A DNA stretch of 64,000 nt from Bretschneidera sinensis (GCA_023935145.1 CM043698.1:16681001-16745000), one strand, 5' to 3'; shown: positions 1 to 11,106, counted from the first letter of the stretch. The notes: generated by a model from the sequence alone, not told the origin. A program made the numbers and translations.

Positions 1-1518
1 AGTCTTAATGCCACTTTTATTGTTCTAATCCCTAAGAAGGTTGGTGCTAAGAATGTTAAAAGATTTTTGTACGATTAGCCTAGTAGGGTGTATTTATAAG
101 CTTCTCTCTAAGGTGCTCTCTCTTAGATTGAAGAGGGTTCTTGGGAAAGTGGTTGGGTCGAATAAAAATGTGTTTATTGAAGGGAGAAATTACAGATGTC
201 GCTTTGATTGCAAATGAGGTGGTTGATGCTCATTTAAAAAGTGGAAAGAATGGGATTGTTTGCAAGCTTGACATGGAAAAGGCCTATGACCATGTGTGTT
301 GGGATTTTCTCTTGAATTTGATGGAAATGATGGGATTCGATGCCCTTTTGCGTAAATGGATCAAGAAGTGCATCTCTTCCACTTCTTTTTCCATTTTGGT
401 CAATGGGTGTCCCTCATGTTTTTCAAAGCTTCTCGAGGTCTTAGACAAGCCGATCTCTTTCTCCTTTTCTCTTTACCTTGGTCATGGAAGCACTGAGCAA
501 GTTGATTCATAGAGCAGTGGATAGTAAGGAGGTAAAAGTGTCTCATCTTCTTTTTGCGAATAATACTACAGTTTTTTGTGGAGCGGAAATGGAGCAAATT
601 CTGTATCTTCGATGTTTACTTCTTTGTTTTAAGGTGGTGTCTAGGTTGAAGGTGAATCTGAGTAAAAGTGTTTTGATTCCTCTTGGGGAGGGGTTAATGG
701 GAAGTTATTCGCTAATATGATGGGTTGTGAGGTTTGATGAGCTCTTATTTGAGCTCTCCATAATGGATAGCTTTTATGAGACATTGACTTTACTCGAAAT
801 GCGCATGATTGGGAATTAGAGTATGTGTTTAGTTTTTTTGAAATCATTCAAAAGACGAAAGTGAACTTGCTCGAGGAAGATAAGGTTATATGGAGGTTGA
901 ACTCCGATGAAAAATTTGAGGTTAAGTCTTATTACAAAACCCTTTTTTTGCTTGAAAATTCGGAGGGTTTGGATAGCTTTCCTTGGAAAGCAATTTGGAA
1001 GAATAGGCTCCCACAAAGGTTTGCTTTATTCGCTTGGGAAGCTTGTTGGGGTGGCATTCTCACAATTGATAATTTCAAAAAAAAAGGAAAGGTGTTTGTT
1101 AATAGGTGTTACCTTTGTAAGGAAGGGGCCAAGTCCATTTCTCACCTTCTTTTGGGATGTTCCTTCACTAGACATCTATGGGAGATGACTTTTAAACTAT
1201 TGGAATTCAGTGGGTGATTAGCGGTTCGATCCAAGGTGAGGTGTAGGCTTGGTCTGGGGTGAGAGGCTCGAAGCTTAGAGGGAAAGCATATTGCTTGATT
1301 CCACTTTCTATTTTTTGGGTGATTTGGATTAAATGGAATATGAGAGCTTTTGATGGAAAGGATTAGCCATCATCAAGGATGGGTGGCTTCATTCTTTTGG
1401 GTTTTGGCTTAATATAATTTTTTTTTTGTAAATGATGAAGATATCGTAGGTCTCTTTGAGATTCTCGCTTATAGATAGCTTTTTGTATTTGGCACCCCCT
1501 TGGTGCCCTTTTATAATA

Positions 1519-1540
<22 letters not shown>
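1..1540 (+). mobile_element. LINE (non-LTR retrotransposon) 3' half, decayed
   Basis: Broken reading frames on the + strand spell a plant L1-type LINE. From base 1 there is a VLIPKK-like stretch followed by TISLVGCIYKLLSKVLS. Then come LIANEVVDAHLKSGKNG and KLDMEKAYDHVCWDFLL (the RT palm, about 200-320) and LLFANNTTVFC (about 546-580), which sits where the FADD catalytic box should be. A zf-RVT domain follows at about 970-1190 (FPWKAIWKNRLPQRF, CYLCKEGAKSISHLLLGC). The 3' end has the LINE-like tail GGCACCCCCTTGGTGCCC at about 1491-1508, then an A/T tract. Stops and frameshifts break the frame at several points, so the copy is dead. The endonuclease half lies outside the window or is lost. Confidence 0.88.

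Positions 1541-1558
<18 letters not shown>
1520..1558. repeat. (TA)n microsatellite
   Basis: Nearly pure TA dinucleotide run directly after the LINE 3' end. It probably grew from the A/T tail of the LINE insertion. Confidence 0.9.
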
Positions 1559-1559
<1 letters not shown>

Positions 1560-2454
1560 TCCAACTTGTTACAAATAGATCCAAGCCATGAACAAGTTGG
1601 GTCGGATCTACGAAACGAGGTTACTGATCAGGTTTGGATCCGGGTTGGAGCATTTAGCTCCCAACAAAACGGATCTTCTTCAACAACAAAACCCACGAAA
1701 GTTGTCTCCTTCACTCAGCCGACAAACCCAGCAGCACAAGAACTTTGCGACCGGGATTGGACAACTGTAGCCGGAACTCGCACCAGAGACAACAGCACCG
1801 AAGAAGAAAACAAACCAAACAGACTACACCGGAGAAAAGGAGAATCTGAGCATAACACGTTGGAGAACGCTGGAGAAGAAGAGAAACGGAACAGAACTCA
1901 CCGGAGAACACGCTGGATAAGACAGAAACACTCCGGAGAAGACAAAACATGGGGAGGGAAGGTAACCAGAGAAGATAGTACTTGACAGAGAAGATGGAAA
2001 CATGCTCACCCAGTGTCCCAAGGACTCTCTGGTACCATGTTGATGTTTATGAGATTGTGGGCTAGGTGCAGAGAGAGGGAGAGCAAAATGTTGAGAGTGA
2101 ATTTGTATACTGTGCCCAGCTCTTAATACTTGGATAAATTTTGTTGAAACATTACAGCCTGAAATGGAAAAGATGTAAGAAAAAAGACAACAAAAATTCT
2201 GTGCTGACTTGTCAGCCACGTGCACCTTACAACCCCACTTTCATCCCCCCTCCCGCATCCAGGAAAAAGAGAAAAGAAGAGAGAGAGAGAGAGAGAGAGA
2301 GAGAATTGTAAAATAAAAACATCTATAAATCATATGCCAAAGCCAGAAAGGTTGAACTAGATTCCCAAGTACCAATCATCCATACTTTGAGGGATCAAAA
2401 GATTCTGCTACTTAGTGCCATATATAAATAGCACAGGATAAATTCAGTCCAACA
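1559..2454 (-). mobile_element. Copia-like LTR plus primer-binding site and leader, fragment
   Basis: On the minus strand a candidate LTR runs from 2454 to 2038 (about 417 bp). It opens TGTTG and closes CAACA. Directly after its 3' end, at 2037-2022, is TGGTACCAGAGAGTCC. This matches the usual Copia primer-binding site for initiator tRNA-Met (TGGTATCAGAG) with one difference in the first 11 bases. The ~460 bp beyond it (2021-1559) looks like untranslated leader rich in TTCTCCGG-type repeats and has no recognisable gag. A (GA)n run lies inside the LTR at about 2279-2304. The second LTR and the coding region are missing, apparently cut off at the LINE junction. The boundaries rest only on the TG..CA ends and the PBS. 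Confidence 0.5.
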
Positions 2455-4373
2455 TATACAAGAATTCAACCAAAACTTCAAACTCAAATTTGTAAATCAG
2501 ATCTAGAATATTAAAAACTAACGAGGTATTCTGCCAACTTTTGAATACTATTATAGCTTTTCATTAAAATTAATGCTCTGTTGAGTTAAAACTATTAGCA
2601 CGTCTTAAACACAAAGCAATCTTTAAATGTGATGCGTATGCTCCATCTCACACTTTGATGTGAAATGCTTAAAATGTAGGAGTTGAATGGAAATGACCCT
2701 GACAGGTCAGTTAAGGATGGCACGGTTGAACATGGCTCAAGCTCAAGCCAGGATTGATCTCTGCTCAAGTTTGACATGTCATGTTTGAGCTGAGCTAAAT
2801 TCCTCTTTAAGCAACTTGAGCTCTATCCTATACAAGCCTCTCTAAGCAACTTGAACTCTATTTCATACAAGTATTGAGGCCGTAAATAACAAGCACCCTA
2901 CTTCAAATTCCCCAAGCGCTTTTACATGTTTTGACCAGCAATGGGTAAACAGCAAAGAGGGGTTTCAAGCTTCTTAAGAAAAACATTTGAAGCAAGCATC
3001 GTCTTGTGAGACAGTTTTATGTTACTACTTACTAGCTTAAGGAGCTGAATTTAATATAAGGACAATGCTTTACGTCCAACTCAATTCAAGTACACACTTT
3101 CAGATCAAGATCAAATCAGGCTTATTTTATTAGATTTTTAGCAAGGAATTTTTCAAAAATCACAGGTCACTCAATGTCTCAATCTGCTATCTGGCCCTAC
3201 TCATACAATTCAGACCTAACGATGCATCTCAGGTGTAACCACTGCATTTTAAATGTGTACAAGTAGACCCAGCTTCACACCATTTTGTGGGTAGCGGAAT
3301 ATATTTATTAAATTACCTACCATCACAGTAGCTTCTAGGGCCTCTTTGTTATGCAGAGTAAATGTACCCATACCCATTGATAATAGCTAACTTTACCATC
3401 TCACCTCTCTAGAACAATAGATTTATTGTTTCCCCAAAAACTTAGGGAAATGCTATTACAAACTACTATGCAATATCCTTCACAAACAATAAACTCTATA
3501 CCCTTTTGGACATTCAATAACACTATGATAACAAGTTAATCTTATTCAAAGATAGGCTTTCCCATGATACAGCCTACTAAAAGTGTGACCATCTCAAATA
3601 GATGCTTTTTGCGGAATCAACAATTTAGGCATACAACTCAAGGTAGATCCTTCTTCCTGAATGACATTTTGACTGACTTAACTCTCATTCTTCTGATTAT
3701 GTTGATCAAATTTACGAGAACATCAGTAAATCAGTGATTGAATGTATATTTAAGGAGTTGATCATACAAACATCAAAAGTTTTGACTCAGATTTTGATTG
3801 CACCTAGTTTTAACAATCTATCGTTCAAGTCCACACCCTAGGTTTAACGATCTAGTGTTTACGTGCACACCCTACCTCAAAATTATAACAAGGAATTCAA
3901 CATGTTGCCACAAGTATCTTGTGCAGCCGCTGAGTTGGAGTAGAAAAGATTGATTTTTCAAATCAAGATTAGCTCACCTAAAAATTTGATATCTTATTAT
4001 TCCTACTTAAAAATGCATGTCCGTGATGTATTGAACATGTTACCAATCATTTAATGGCCTGCCTGATCCAAGCACATACGTGGCATACCCACCCAAAAGG
4101 CCAATACCAATAGATTCTTAAGTTTACCCTCAATTACTAATGATGCAAACAAGGATAGATGAGATATGTCCACTGCTTAACGAACACAACATTCATTTGG
4201 AGGTCGTAAAGGTGGTCTCATTACTAAAGTACTCACATTAAAGTTATTACTTCTGTTAGGAGAGGACACGATCTCGTGTTACACTGTTAGCTAGGAATAA
4301 TGAAAGACAACTACAAGACTGTCTAGAATATGAAAAGTATCGAATAAACAGAAGTAAGAATATCCATGCATAC
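2455..4373. other. Intergenic stretch, nothing coding recognised
   Basis: AT-rich DNA with no convincing exon on either strand. A short CTCAAGCTCAAGC / GAGCTGAGC-like stretch at about 2730-2860 may be a worn copy of the GAGCTC-rich repeat seen at 37.6 and 55.4 kb. The minus strand here lies downstream of the ARID pseudogene and may hold further unrecognisable exons of it. Confidence 0.4.
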
Positions 4374-5058
4374 CATGCTGTAGCCACCCAATTTAATGAC
4401 AGGCCTCCATAACCTACATCCCATGGAATAATGTCCATGAATCAGGCCACAGCTAAAACCAGAAAAATGAATTACCAAATTTAAAGCAATAGTCTCCAGC
4501 CACTTACTTGAGGCAATTTAGAGCCTCTATAAAACTTTGGGGTTTTGATTTCTAGGGCATGTTCCTTATATAAGCTTCCCAGCTCCTTCATGAATGCTGC
4601 TGGTGTCCCGCTTCATCAACCACCTCCATCTGTAATTCAAACAAGAAATAACTGTGCCAAGCAAAACCCCATATTAACAGGATTTTCCTCAAGTTACAAG
4701 TTTCGTTAACATTCATCACTCTTCTATTTACTTTTCTAAAATTTTATGGTTAGCTTTAAGTACCTCAGTATCACTCAACAACCAATTCTTCTACTTCTCC
4801 CTTTTTTTGCCTTCAGCTTTAGGAGTCACAGATTTTCCATGAGGAAGAGCAGTCTCTAGCTGATTCTCAAGTCAGTTATCGTCACCATTGCTTTTATTTG
4901 CAGGCAGATCACTAAGTCCTGCACCACCTGTTTTTGCATCAGCAGGAAATTTTATCACCAGAGGGATCAGGCAATTCTTGATTGTCACTCAAATGAACAT
5001 CACCAGGCAAAGTAAGAGTCTTATCCTCAACATTTTCGCTAGGGTTTCGAAACGACAT
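4374..5058 (-). pseudogene. ARID/BRIGHT-domain gene, broken remnant (3 exons seen)
   Basis: Three minus-strand exon-like blocks read as an ARID-domain protein. Block 1 (5058-4764) begins MSFRNPSENVEDKTLTLPGD and continues, after a frameshift, as PADAKTGGAGLSDLPANKS; it then has two in-frame stops and ends KNWLLSDTE before a GT donor. Block 2 (4629-4508) follows a TTACAG acceptor and reads, after a one-base loss, AAFMKELGSLYKEHALEIK then TPKFY. Block 3 (4413-4374) joins it to give ALNCLKLWRPVIKLGGYSM, a strong match to the ARID core. At least two stops and three frameshifts show that the gene is dead. The remaining helices of the domain were not found. ARID proteins bind DNA in chromatin complexes. 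In Arabidopsis the neighbour of RH42 is, as I recall, an ARID gene (At1g20910), so this is likely the decayed syntenic gene and not a random insertion. Confidence 0.72.
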
Positions 5059-5251
5059 GAACTGTAGTGATCTACCAAAAGCATGAACCGTTTGGCTGTT
5101 TTTAAAACTCTTTTCTCTGTCGCTCCCCCTTATTAATAGTTACTTAAAAATCCAAACAATACTGCTCTGAAAACCAAAAGCCTAACCCTCGCTTTGTTTT
5201 TTCTAAGAAAATATGAAAATAATAATTAAAAAGACACGAAAAATGGAAACC

Positions 5252-5790
5252 ATATGTCATTCCATCTCTTTTCCGACATAAAATGTTACCATATGTCAAA
5301 ATGAAACCAAATCATTATTCTGATTCCATGCCTTGACCAACCAAACAATAATTGCACTTGCAACAATAAAAAATAAAAAATTCACTGATCAAACATGGAA
5401 AAGTTAAGTTAATACCACCGTAGACCAAACAGAATTTCTATTTGTAGATAATAATAGAAAATCCCTTATTAAAAAAATAGAAAATCAAACAATAAAATAC
5501 ATAGAATCAAAAACAGCTAGAGAGTATTTGTTAAGAATCATCATATCATACGTCTAGAGAGCATAGGGACAAAACAATCTAGCCCCACAGCTAACCCAGG
5601 CAATTATCAAGAGCAACACCATAAACTATCCATTTCGAGTTAGCCTGGCCAATACAATTTCAAGGTCACCTATGAACTACCGAGAGATGACATAAGACCA
5701 ACAGATAAAAAGGTCTGAGTCTAACAAAACTGATTAAGGCAACTAGAGGCTTCTGGAGTTATCCAATCAAACCTGCACAAACACAAGAAA
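5252..5790. repeat. Direct duplication, copy A
   Basis: Begins GTCATTCCATCTCTTTTCC and runs to the shared block GGAGTTATCCAATCAAACCT plus CACAAGA.. about 540 bp later. The same order of blocks recurs at 6137-6732 in the same orientation: AAAATGTTACCA, ATTCCATGCCTTGACCAA, GCACTTGCAACAATAAAAAA, CGAGAGATGACATAAGACCA. Non-coding. Its function is unknown. Confidence 0.85.
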
Positions 5791-6136
5791 GAGAAATATT
5801 ACTATATTAGTCGAATTTAAAATTCCACAAATATAAACATGATTTTGCTGATATTCACATATTCGTTTGTGAAGAATCAGAAAGGGGGGAGGGGGGGATA
5901 ACCCACTGTTATCAAGTTGAAATTTCATAATAGAGAGAATCTGCAGGTACTTATCTCACTACCAATCCAAAAGAAAAAAAAATTCAAAACCAATGTATAT
6001 TGAATGCAAAGATCTAGATCTTGTACAAAAAGAGGCTAACCAATTTTTTAGAGCCTACAATTAGAAAGAAACTGAAATCCTAACTCAAACCCTGGGATGA
6101 GATTAAGAGTTTCCAAACATCCAAATTCAGCTGGAA

Positions 6137-6732
6137 TGTTATTCCATCTCCTTTTCCAACACAAAATGTTACCAAATGTCAAAATGAAACCAAATCAATA
6201 TTCTTATTCCATGCCTTGACCAATCAAACATGCCAATAGTGGAAAGAACTGCACTTGCAACAATAAAAAAATTCCCTGATTAAACATGGAAAAGGTAAGT
6301 TAATACAACCATAGACCACAGTCTACACCATCAATCTCCAGAAAAAAACATAATTTTGACAGATAATAAAAGAAAATCAAACAATAAAATACATTGAATC
6401 AAAAACAGCTTCAATACTAAAGAGTATCCATTAAGAATCATCCCCTGATATCATGCGTCTAAAGACAAAATAATCTAGGCCAACAGCTATTGTAAACAGC
6501 TCAAACAATTATCAAGAGCTAATAATCCATGCATTTCCTGGTTAGCCTGGCCAATAGAATTTCAAGGTCACCTTTGAACTACCGAGAGATGACATAAGAC
6601 CAACACCTAAAAATACTCGATACAATTTCAAGGTTTGAGAAGGCCTGAGTCTAACAAAGCTGAGATTAAAGGCAACAAGAGGCTTCTGGAGTTATCCAAT
6701 CAAACCTGCAGAAACACAAGAGAAAGAAATAT
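6137..6732. repeat. Direct duplication, copy B
   Basis: Second copy of the 5252-5790 block, diverged by small indels and substitutions. It ends in TTATCCAATCAAACCTGCAG and then ACACAAGAGAAAG. The ~350 bp between the copies is unrelated AT-rich DNA. The pair lies between the 5' end of the ARID remnant and the 3' end of the helicase gene. Confidence 0.85.
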
Positions 6733-7234
6733 GACAGATCCCAATAAAAATAAAGAAGTATAAAACCATCCACTATGTTACTCGAAGAAAAAGCATCGCA
6801 CCAGATCGCCATCTCTGGGACAGCAACCATAGCAAAGGAAATGGGCAGAGACTTTGGACATGCGAGCATAGGGTTAAATCATCTCTCGAGCCATGGGAGA
6901 AAGATACAGAGAACATAAAAAAAAAATTAAAAAGGGCAAAGAGTGGTGGAAATGACAACAAATTGAATAACATTTCACAGCTATCCTGTAAGCCACATAA
7001 GATTAATAGAGTAAGGTAGAACAGAAAGAAATCTAACCCAAAGAAAAAAAGACGAAAACAATCTTCATCCTATAAGTTCCATCTCACACCAAAGAAATGA
7101 AATATATTTATATATTGATGTGTCTGTTTTTTAAGTTTGGCACAAAACTTAGTCTTCATAAAAACATGGAACACTAACTAATTTTACCCTACTTTTACAC
7201 CAAAATTAATTCAAATTTGGAAGAGTTCTTACAC

Positions 7235-10200
7235 TTATAAAACTGAGTATCTGCCAGGTTGGGCTCCACCAGGAAGAGACAGTGCCTGGTTCGAGATGTC
7301 TTCCAAAACACGTTTTAACTCAGCTTTAGCCCTCTTGACAGACTGTTCAGTTGGGCCCTCAATGAACAAGTAGAGCTTGCGTTCTCCTGGCCCTGCAATT
7401 CGACCCGGTGTAAAAAACTGCCCCCTTGTAGTAATGGCAGCTCCGGTCCACTCTGATATTGGACCCAAAGTTTCTTTGTGGGTAACCTTCCATCGAGCAT
7501 TCTGGGGAAAATCATTTATCTCCAACTCTGCTTCGTAGTGTTCGGGCATTGCATCAGCTTGTATCTTTGCCAGGTTATGCTGCAGGTTGATGGCAGCTGC
7601 AATTGCTGCAGCCCGAGCTGCCCCATCACTAGGAACAACAGGTAGCCCAGTCCCGGGCACAGCTGCTGCTGTACCTGGTAATGTTAGGCCAAGGACACCT
7701 GGCAGAGAAACATGTACTCCACCATTTGGAAGCAATTGGCCAGCAGAGATGGGGGTTGCCATTGAAGGGGTACTGACTTTGGAGGCAGCAGCAATGGCAG
7801 CTATCTGAGCAAGAGCAGTTTGCTGTGAGATATCACCACCTGCCTTCCGGATCCCATCATCTTCATCTTCTGAATCAGACTTGTCTTCCTCAAAGCCATA
7901 TTCTTTAGCCTGTGCTTTCTTTGCTGCTCTCCTAACCTCATCTTCCTCTTCATTGAATTTAAAACCACTGCCACCATAACCAGTTCCATGGGCTTGCTCA
8001 AGTCCCTGGTTCACTTTGGCCATAAAGCTATCAGCAATAGCTTTCAGGTCATCAGGAACAACTTGCTCAGAGAGTTCCAAAGCTTTGACAAGATCCGGAG
8101 CATATCTTGCATCCTCCTCAGAAATAAATGTGATGGCACAGCCTTTCCGTCCTGCTCGGCCTGTCCTACCAACACGGTGAACATAATCTTCGTAGTGGTT
8201 TGGTGCATCAAAGTTTATCACCACTTCAAGCTCTTTCACATCTAAACCCCTAGCTGCAACACTTGTTGCTATCAACAAATTGCAGACATTGCTCTTAAAA
8301 TCAGAAATGGTGGATTCCCGATCAGTCTGATCCTTACCCCCATGAAGTGAGAGGCAAGGATAACCATGCTTGAGCATATCCCTAAACAAAGCATCACATT
8401 TTTCCTGTGATTGGACAAAAATCAAAAGTTTTCCTTTGTCATACCATTCGCCAAGAATTTCTAACAGTCTCAAGAACCTTTCACTTTCAGGCCTCACTTC
8501 AACCAACTGGCTTATGTCCTTGTTCACAACACTCCTGCCACCAACCTGTATTTCCACAGGTTTGTTCAACACTTTGCGTGCCAAAATTTCAACCTGACGA
8601 GGGAAGGTAGCAGAAAATAAGACTGTTTGACGATCTGGTCGAATGTTTTGAACAATTCGAGTTATTTGAGGCTCAAAACCCATGTCAAACATTCGATCAG
8701 CTTCGTCCATGACCAAATAAGTGACCCTACGCAGATTGCTAATTTTCCCCCCACTCGTGCAAAGTATATCAATCATCCTACCTGGAGTACAAACAACAAT
8801 TTCAGTCCCCCGCTTTAGTTCACTAATTTGCTGAGCAACACCAGAGCCTCCATATACAGGCACACATCTGATACCCAATACCTTGGCAAACTTCCTTATA
8901 TCACTGTGGATCTGCTGGACAAGCTCCCTAGTAGGTGCCATTATAAGCCCAATAGGCCCATCTCCTGCTACCACAGGTGGCTGATCCTTGATATGCCTCA
9001 ACATTGGCAGCACAAAAGCAACGGTTTTTCCTGATCCAGTTTTCGCAATCCCAATGCAGTCTCGACCACTCATAATTACCGGCAGTGCCTGAGATTGGAT
9101 TGGCATAGGCTTTTCATAGTTAAGCTTCTTTATTGTCTCCAACATTTTACTGGTAAGTCCAGTTTGGTGCCAAGTTTTAACTGGTTTTGGCACATCCTTT
9201 CCATGTATCTTTAATTCCAATTGCTTCCTGTAAGCAGCAACCCCTTCAGGAGTCATCCTTGAGATTTCTTTCACTTCAATATAGAAATTCTTGCGGAATG
9301 GTTTATAGTCAATCTTTGAGTGGTCAACAATGGATAGTTTCTCAGCTTTTGTCTTTTTCACCCTTTTTATGAACTCGTCATCATTTTCATCTAATAAAGG
9401 ATCCTCATCATTCTCAAGGTTCTCATAATCAGAATCAGAATCTTCACCAGGAATTATCCTCCCCAAAGACTTACTCGAACCTTTCTCTGGCTGTTCAACA
9501 TTTCTCTGATCGCCCCTTCTATCTTTCTTCTTTGAGTCCAAATTATTATTATTATCATCAACAGTTGGTGGAACCACGTCATTGTTTAGCTTCTGAACTT
9601 CAGGTAACACCATAGAATTCATGAAAGCATCTAGTGGATCAATTTCCTCTTCCGTAGCAGCCCCATTACCTGCATGCTGTGAGGTGGCCACAGCTATTGC
9701 ATTTTCAGAGTCCACCATCATAGCATCTCCAACTCCTCTATCACCAGGCTTGCCATCTTCATCAACATCCATCTCTGTTTCTGATTTCCCACCAGGAGGT
9801 ACTTCTTCATCGTCCGATTCTCCTTCAAGAGTCCAGGTTTTACCAGCCTTGGGCTCATCACCATTTCCTTCCCCAAGCTTTTCTCTCTCAGTTTCTTCCT
9901 TCTTCCTCTTCAATTCTTGCCACTCCTGAACTCTCCTCCTCCGTTTTTCCATCTCCTCATCTAATTTCCGCTGTTCATCCTCTAACTCCTCTTCTCGTGT
10001 TTTCTTCCCCTTCTTGTCAGAGTCATCCTCACCACTCTTTTTCCTTGGACTCTCTTCGCTGTCATCCCTGTGCCTGTTTGACCTGCTAACACTCCGTTCA
10101 CGCTCTCTGTCCTTGTAATCATCATCATCTCTCCTGCGCCGCTTCTTATCACGTTCCCTTACATCATCTTCAGTATCATCACAATCAACTTCTCGATGCT

Positions 10201-10756
10201 TCTCCCTTTCTCGTATCCTCCTTTCCCTTTCTCTTTCCTTCTCCCTATCTCTCTCACGCTCCCTCCGCTCCCTCTCTCGTTCTTCCCTGTCTCGTTCCCT
10301 CCTCTCCCTTTCTCTATCTCTATCCCTCTCTCGTTCTTCCCGCTCCCGTTCCCTCTTCTCCCTTTCCCTCTCCTTATCCTTTTCTCTCTCTCTTTCTTTC
10401 TCCCTTGCACTCTCCCTCTTCTCCACTCGCTCCCTCTCTCTATCTTCACTATCCCTGTCTCTATCTCTCTTCTTGTCCCTAGTTCTATCTTTTTCATCGT
10501 CCCGGCTCCTTCTGTCCTTGTCTCTATCCTTATCCCTCTCCCTCTCCCTCCCCTTCTCTCTGTCGTACTTATCATCAGGGTCAGTACTCTTCTCTTTCTC
10601 GTATCGCCGACTTTCACGGTCCCTCTTCTCCCTAATCCGGTGCCTCTCTCCATTCCTCTCCTTGTCACCGCGATCACGCTCACGGTGACTCCTCTTCGAA
10701 TCCTCCTCCTTCTTATCTGAAACATCCTTCCTAGATTTAGGTTTCACATCTTCCAT
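7235..10756 (-). CDS. RH42: DEAD-box ATP-dependent RNA helicase 42 (Prp5 type)
   Basis: Intact 1173-residue protein in one exon. Residues ~1-300 are an extreme RE/RD/RS-rich low-complexity region, as in spliceosomal helicases. Acidic linkers follow. The helicase core carries a Q motif (PMPIQSQALP, ~548), Walker A (AKTGSGKT, ~570), PTRELVQQI, the DEAD box VMDEADRMF (~681), SAT (LFSATFP, ~712), ARGLDV and HRVGRTGRAG (~858). The C-terminus beyond ~1000 contains Ala-rich and KH-like tail sequence typical of plant RH42. The family (yeast Prp5, human DDX46, Arabidopsis RH42/RCF1) acts in the nucleus in early pre-mRNA splicing, at U2 snRNP/branch-site recognition; the Arabidopsis protein is linked to cold tolerance. 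The start was chosen at the first Met (MEDVKPKSRKD), just after a probable 5'UTR splice acceptor. The + strand open frames over the RE-rich part are shadows. Confidence 0.97.
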   Translation of the reverse strand: MEDVKPKSRKDVSDKKEEDSKRSHRERDRGDKERNGERHRIREKRDRESRRYEKEKSTDPDDKYDREKGRERERDKDRDKDRRSRDDEKDRTRDKKRDRDRDSEDRERERVEKRESAREKEREREKDKEREREKREREREERERDRDRERERRERDREERERERRERERDREKERERERRIREREKHREVDCDDTEDDVRERDKKRRRRDDDDYKDRERERSVSRSNRHRDDSEESPRKKSGEDDSDKKGKKTREEELEDEQRKLDEEMEKRRRRVQEWQELKRKKEETEREKLGEGNGDEPKAGKTWTLEGESDDEEVPPGGKSETEMDVDEDGKPGDRGVGDAMMVDSENAIAVATSQHAGNGAATEEEIDPLDAFMNSMVLPEVQKLNNDVVPPTVDDNNNNLDSKKKDRRGDQRNVEQPEKGSSKSLGRIIPGEDSDSDYENLENDEDPLLDENDDEFIKRVKKTKAEKLSIVDHSKIDYKPFRKNFYIEVKEISRMTPEGVAAYRKQLELKIHGKDVPKPVKTWHQTGLTSKMLETIKKLNYEKPMPIQSQALPVIMSGRDCIGIAKTGSGKTVAFVLPMLRHIKDQPPVVAGDGPIGLIMAPTRELVQQIHSDIRKFAKVLGIRCVPVYGGSGVAQQISELKRGTEIVVCTPGRMIDILCTSGGKISNLRRVTYLVMDEADRMFDMGFEPQITRIVQNIRPDRQTVLFSATFPRQVEILARKVLNKPVEIQVGGRSVVNKDISQLVEVRPESERFLRLLEILGEWYDKGKLLIFVQSQEKCDALFRDMLKHGYPCLSLHGGKDQTDRESTISDFKSNVCNLLIATSVAARGLDVKELEVVINFDAPNHYEDYVHRVGRTGRAGRKGCAITFISEEDARYAPDLVKALELSEQVVPDDLKAIADSFMAKVNQGLEQAHGTGYGGSGFKFNEEEDEVRRAAKKAQAKEYGFEEDKSDSEDEDDGIRKAGGDISQQTALAQIAAIAAASKVSTPSMATPISAGQLLPNGGVHVSLPGVLGLTLPGTAAAVPGTGLPVVPSDGAARAAAIAAAINLQHNLAKIQADAMPEHYEAELEINDFPQNARWKVTHKETLGPISEWTGAAITTRGQFFTPGRIAGPGERKLYLFIEGPTEQSVKRAKAELKRVLEDISNQALSLPGGAQPGRYSVL

Positions 10757-10765
10757 TGTTTATTG

Positions 10766-11033
10766 CTGCAAATCGACAAATCAAAAGAGAAGGTTAGATG
10801 AACCTACACGCAAACTACTTCGAAAGCCCTACGAGGTAAAAGAGCATTCAATTGTTTCTATAGATTCTTAATTTCAGACAAATTTATGTAACCAGAGAGA
10901 GAATGCATCACTTTGGCTCCTTCATACTTTTGGTGATTCAAATATAAGCTGACTGATTCAAAATTCAGTCAAGAATTACTAAAATAAGACAGGACTGTAA
11001 CGAGGAGGACAAAAAAAAAATCTCAAACTTACA
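10766..11033 (-). other. Probable 5'UTR intron of the helicase gene
   Basis: On the minus strand an exon end ..TTCTTT|GTAAGT lies at about 11033 and an acceptor ..GATTTGCAG lies about 9 bases before the ATG at 10756. The interval is AT-rich with no coding. 5'UTR introns are common in such housekeeping genes. No cDNA is available here to prove it. Confidence 0.55.
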
Positions 11034-11097
11034 AAGAAAATCCGAAATCGCAAGGAAGAGAGACGCTGTGTATGAATCTGAGAGCGAGGATGTTGAT

Positions 11098-11106
11098 GAA
11101 ACCCTA
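11098..11106 (+). promoter_or_regulatory. Telo-box in helicase 5' leader/promoter
   Basis: GAAACCCTAG contains the plant telo-box core AAACCCTA. This motif is frequent near the transcription start of translation and RNA-processing genes. It lies just upstream of the candidate 5'UTR donor, on the side expected for the leader of the minus-strand helicase gene. Confidence 0.45.

Noticed and set aside
1500..1985. 161-codon + strand frame after the LINE
   Set aside because: It starts in a TA microsatellite and runs antisense through the LTR leader; composition is repetitive and no family fits.
10159..10725. Long open frames on both strands over the helicase N-terminus (up to 188 codons)
   Set aside because: They arise from the AGA/GAG/CGT-rich RE/RS repeats of RH42 read in other frames, with pure R/G/E or S/P/L composition and no domain.
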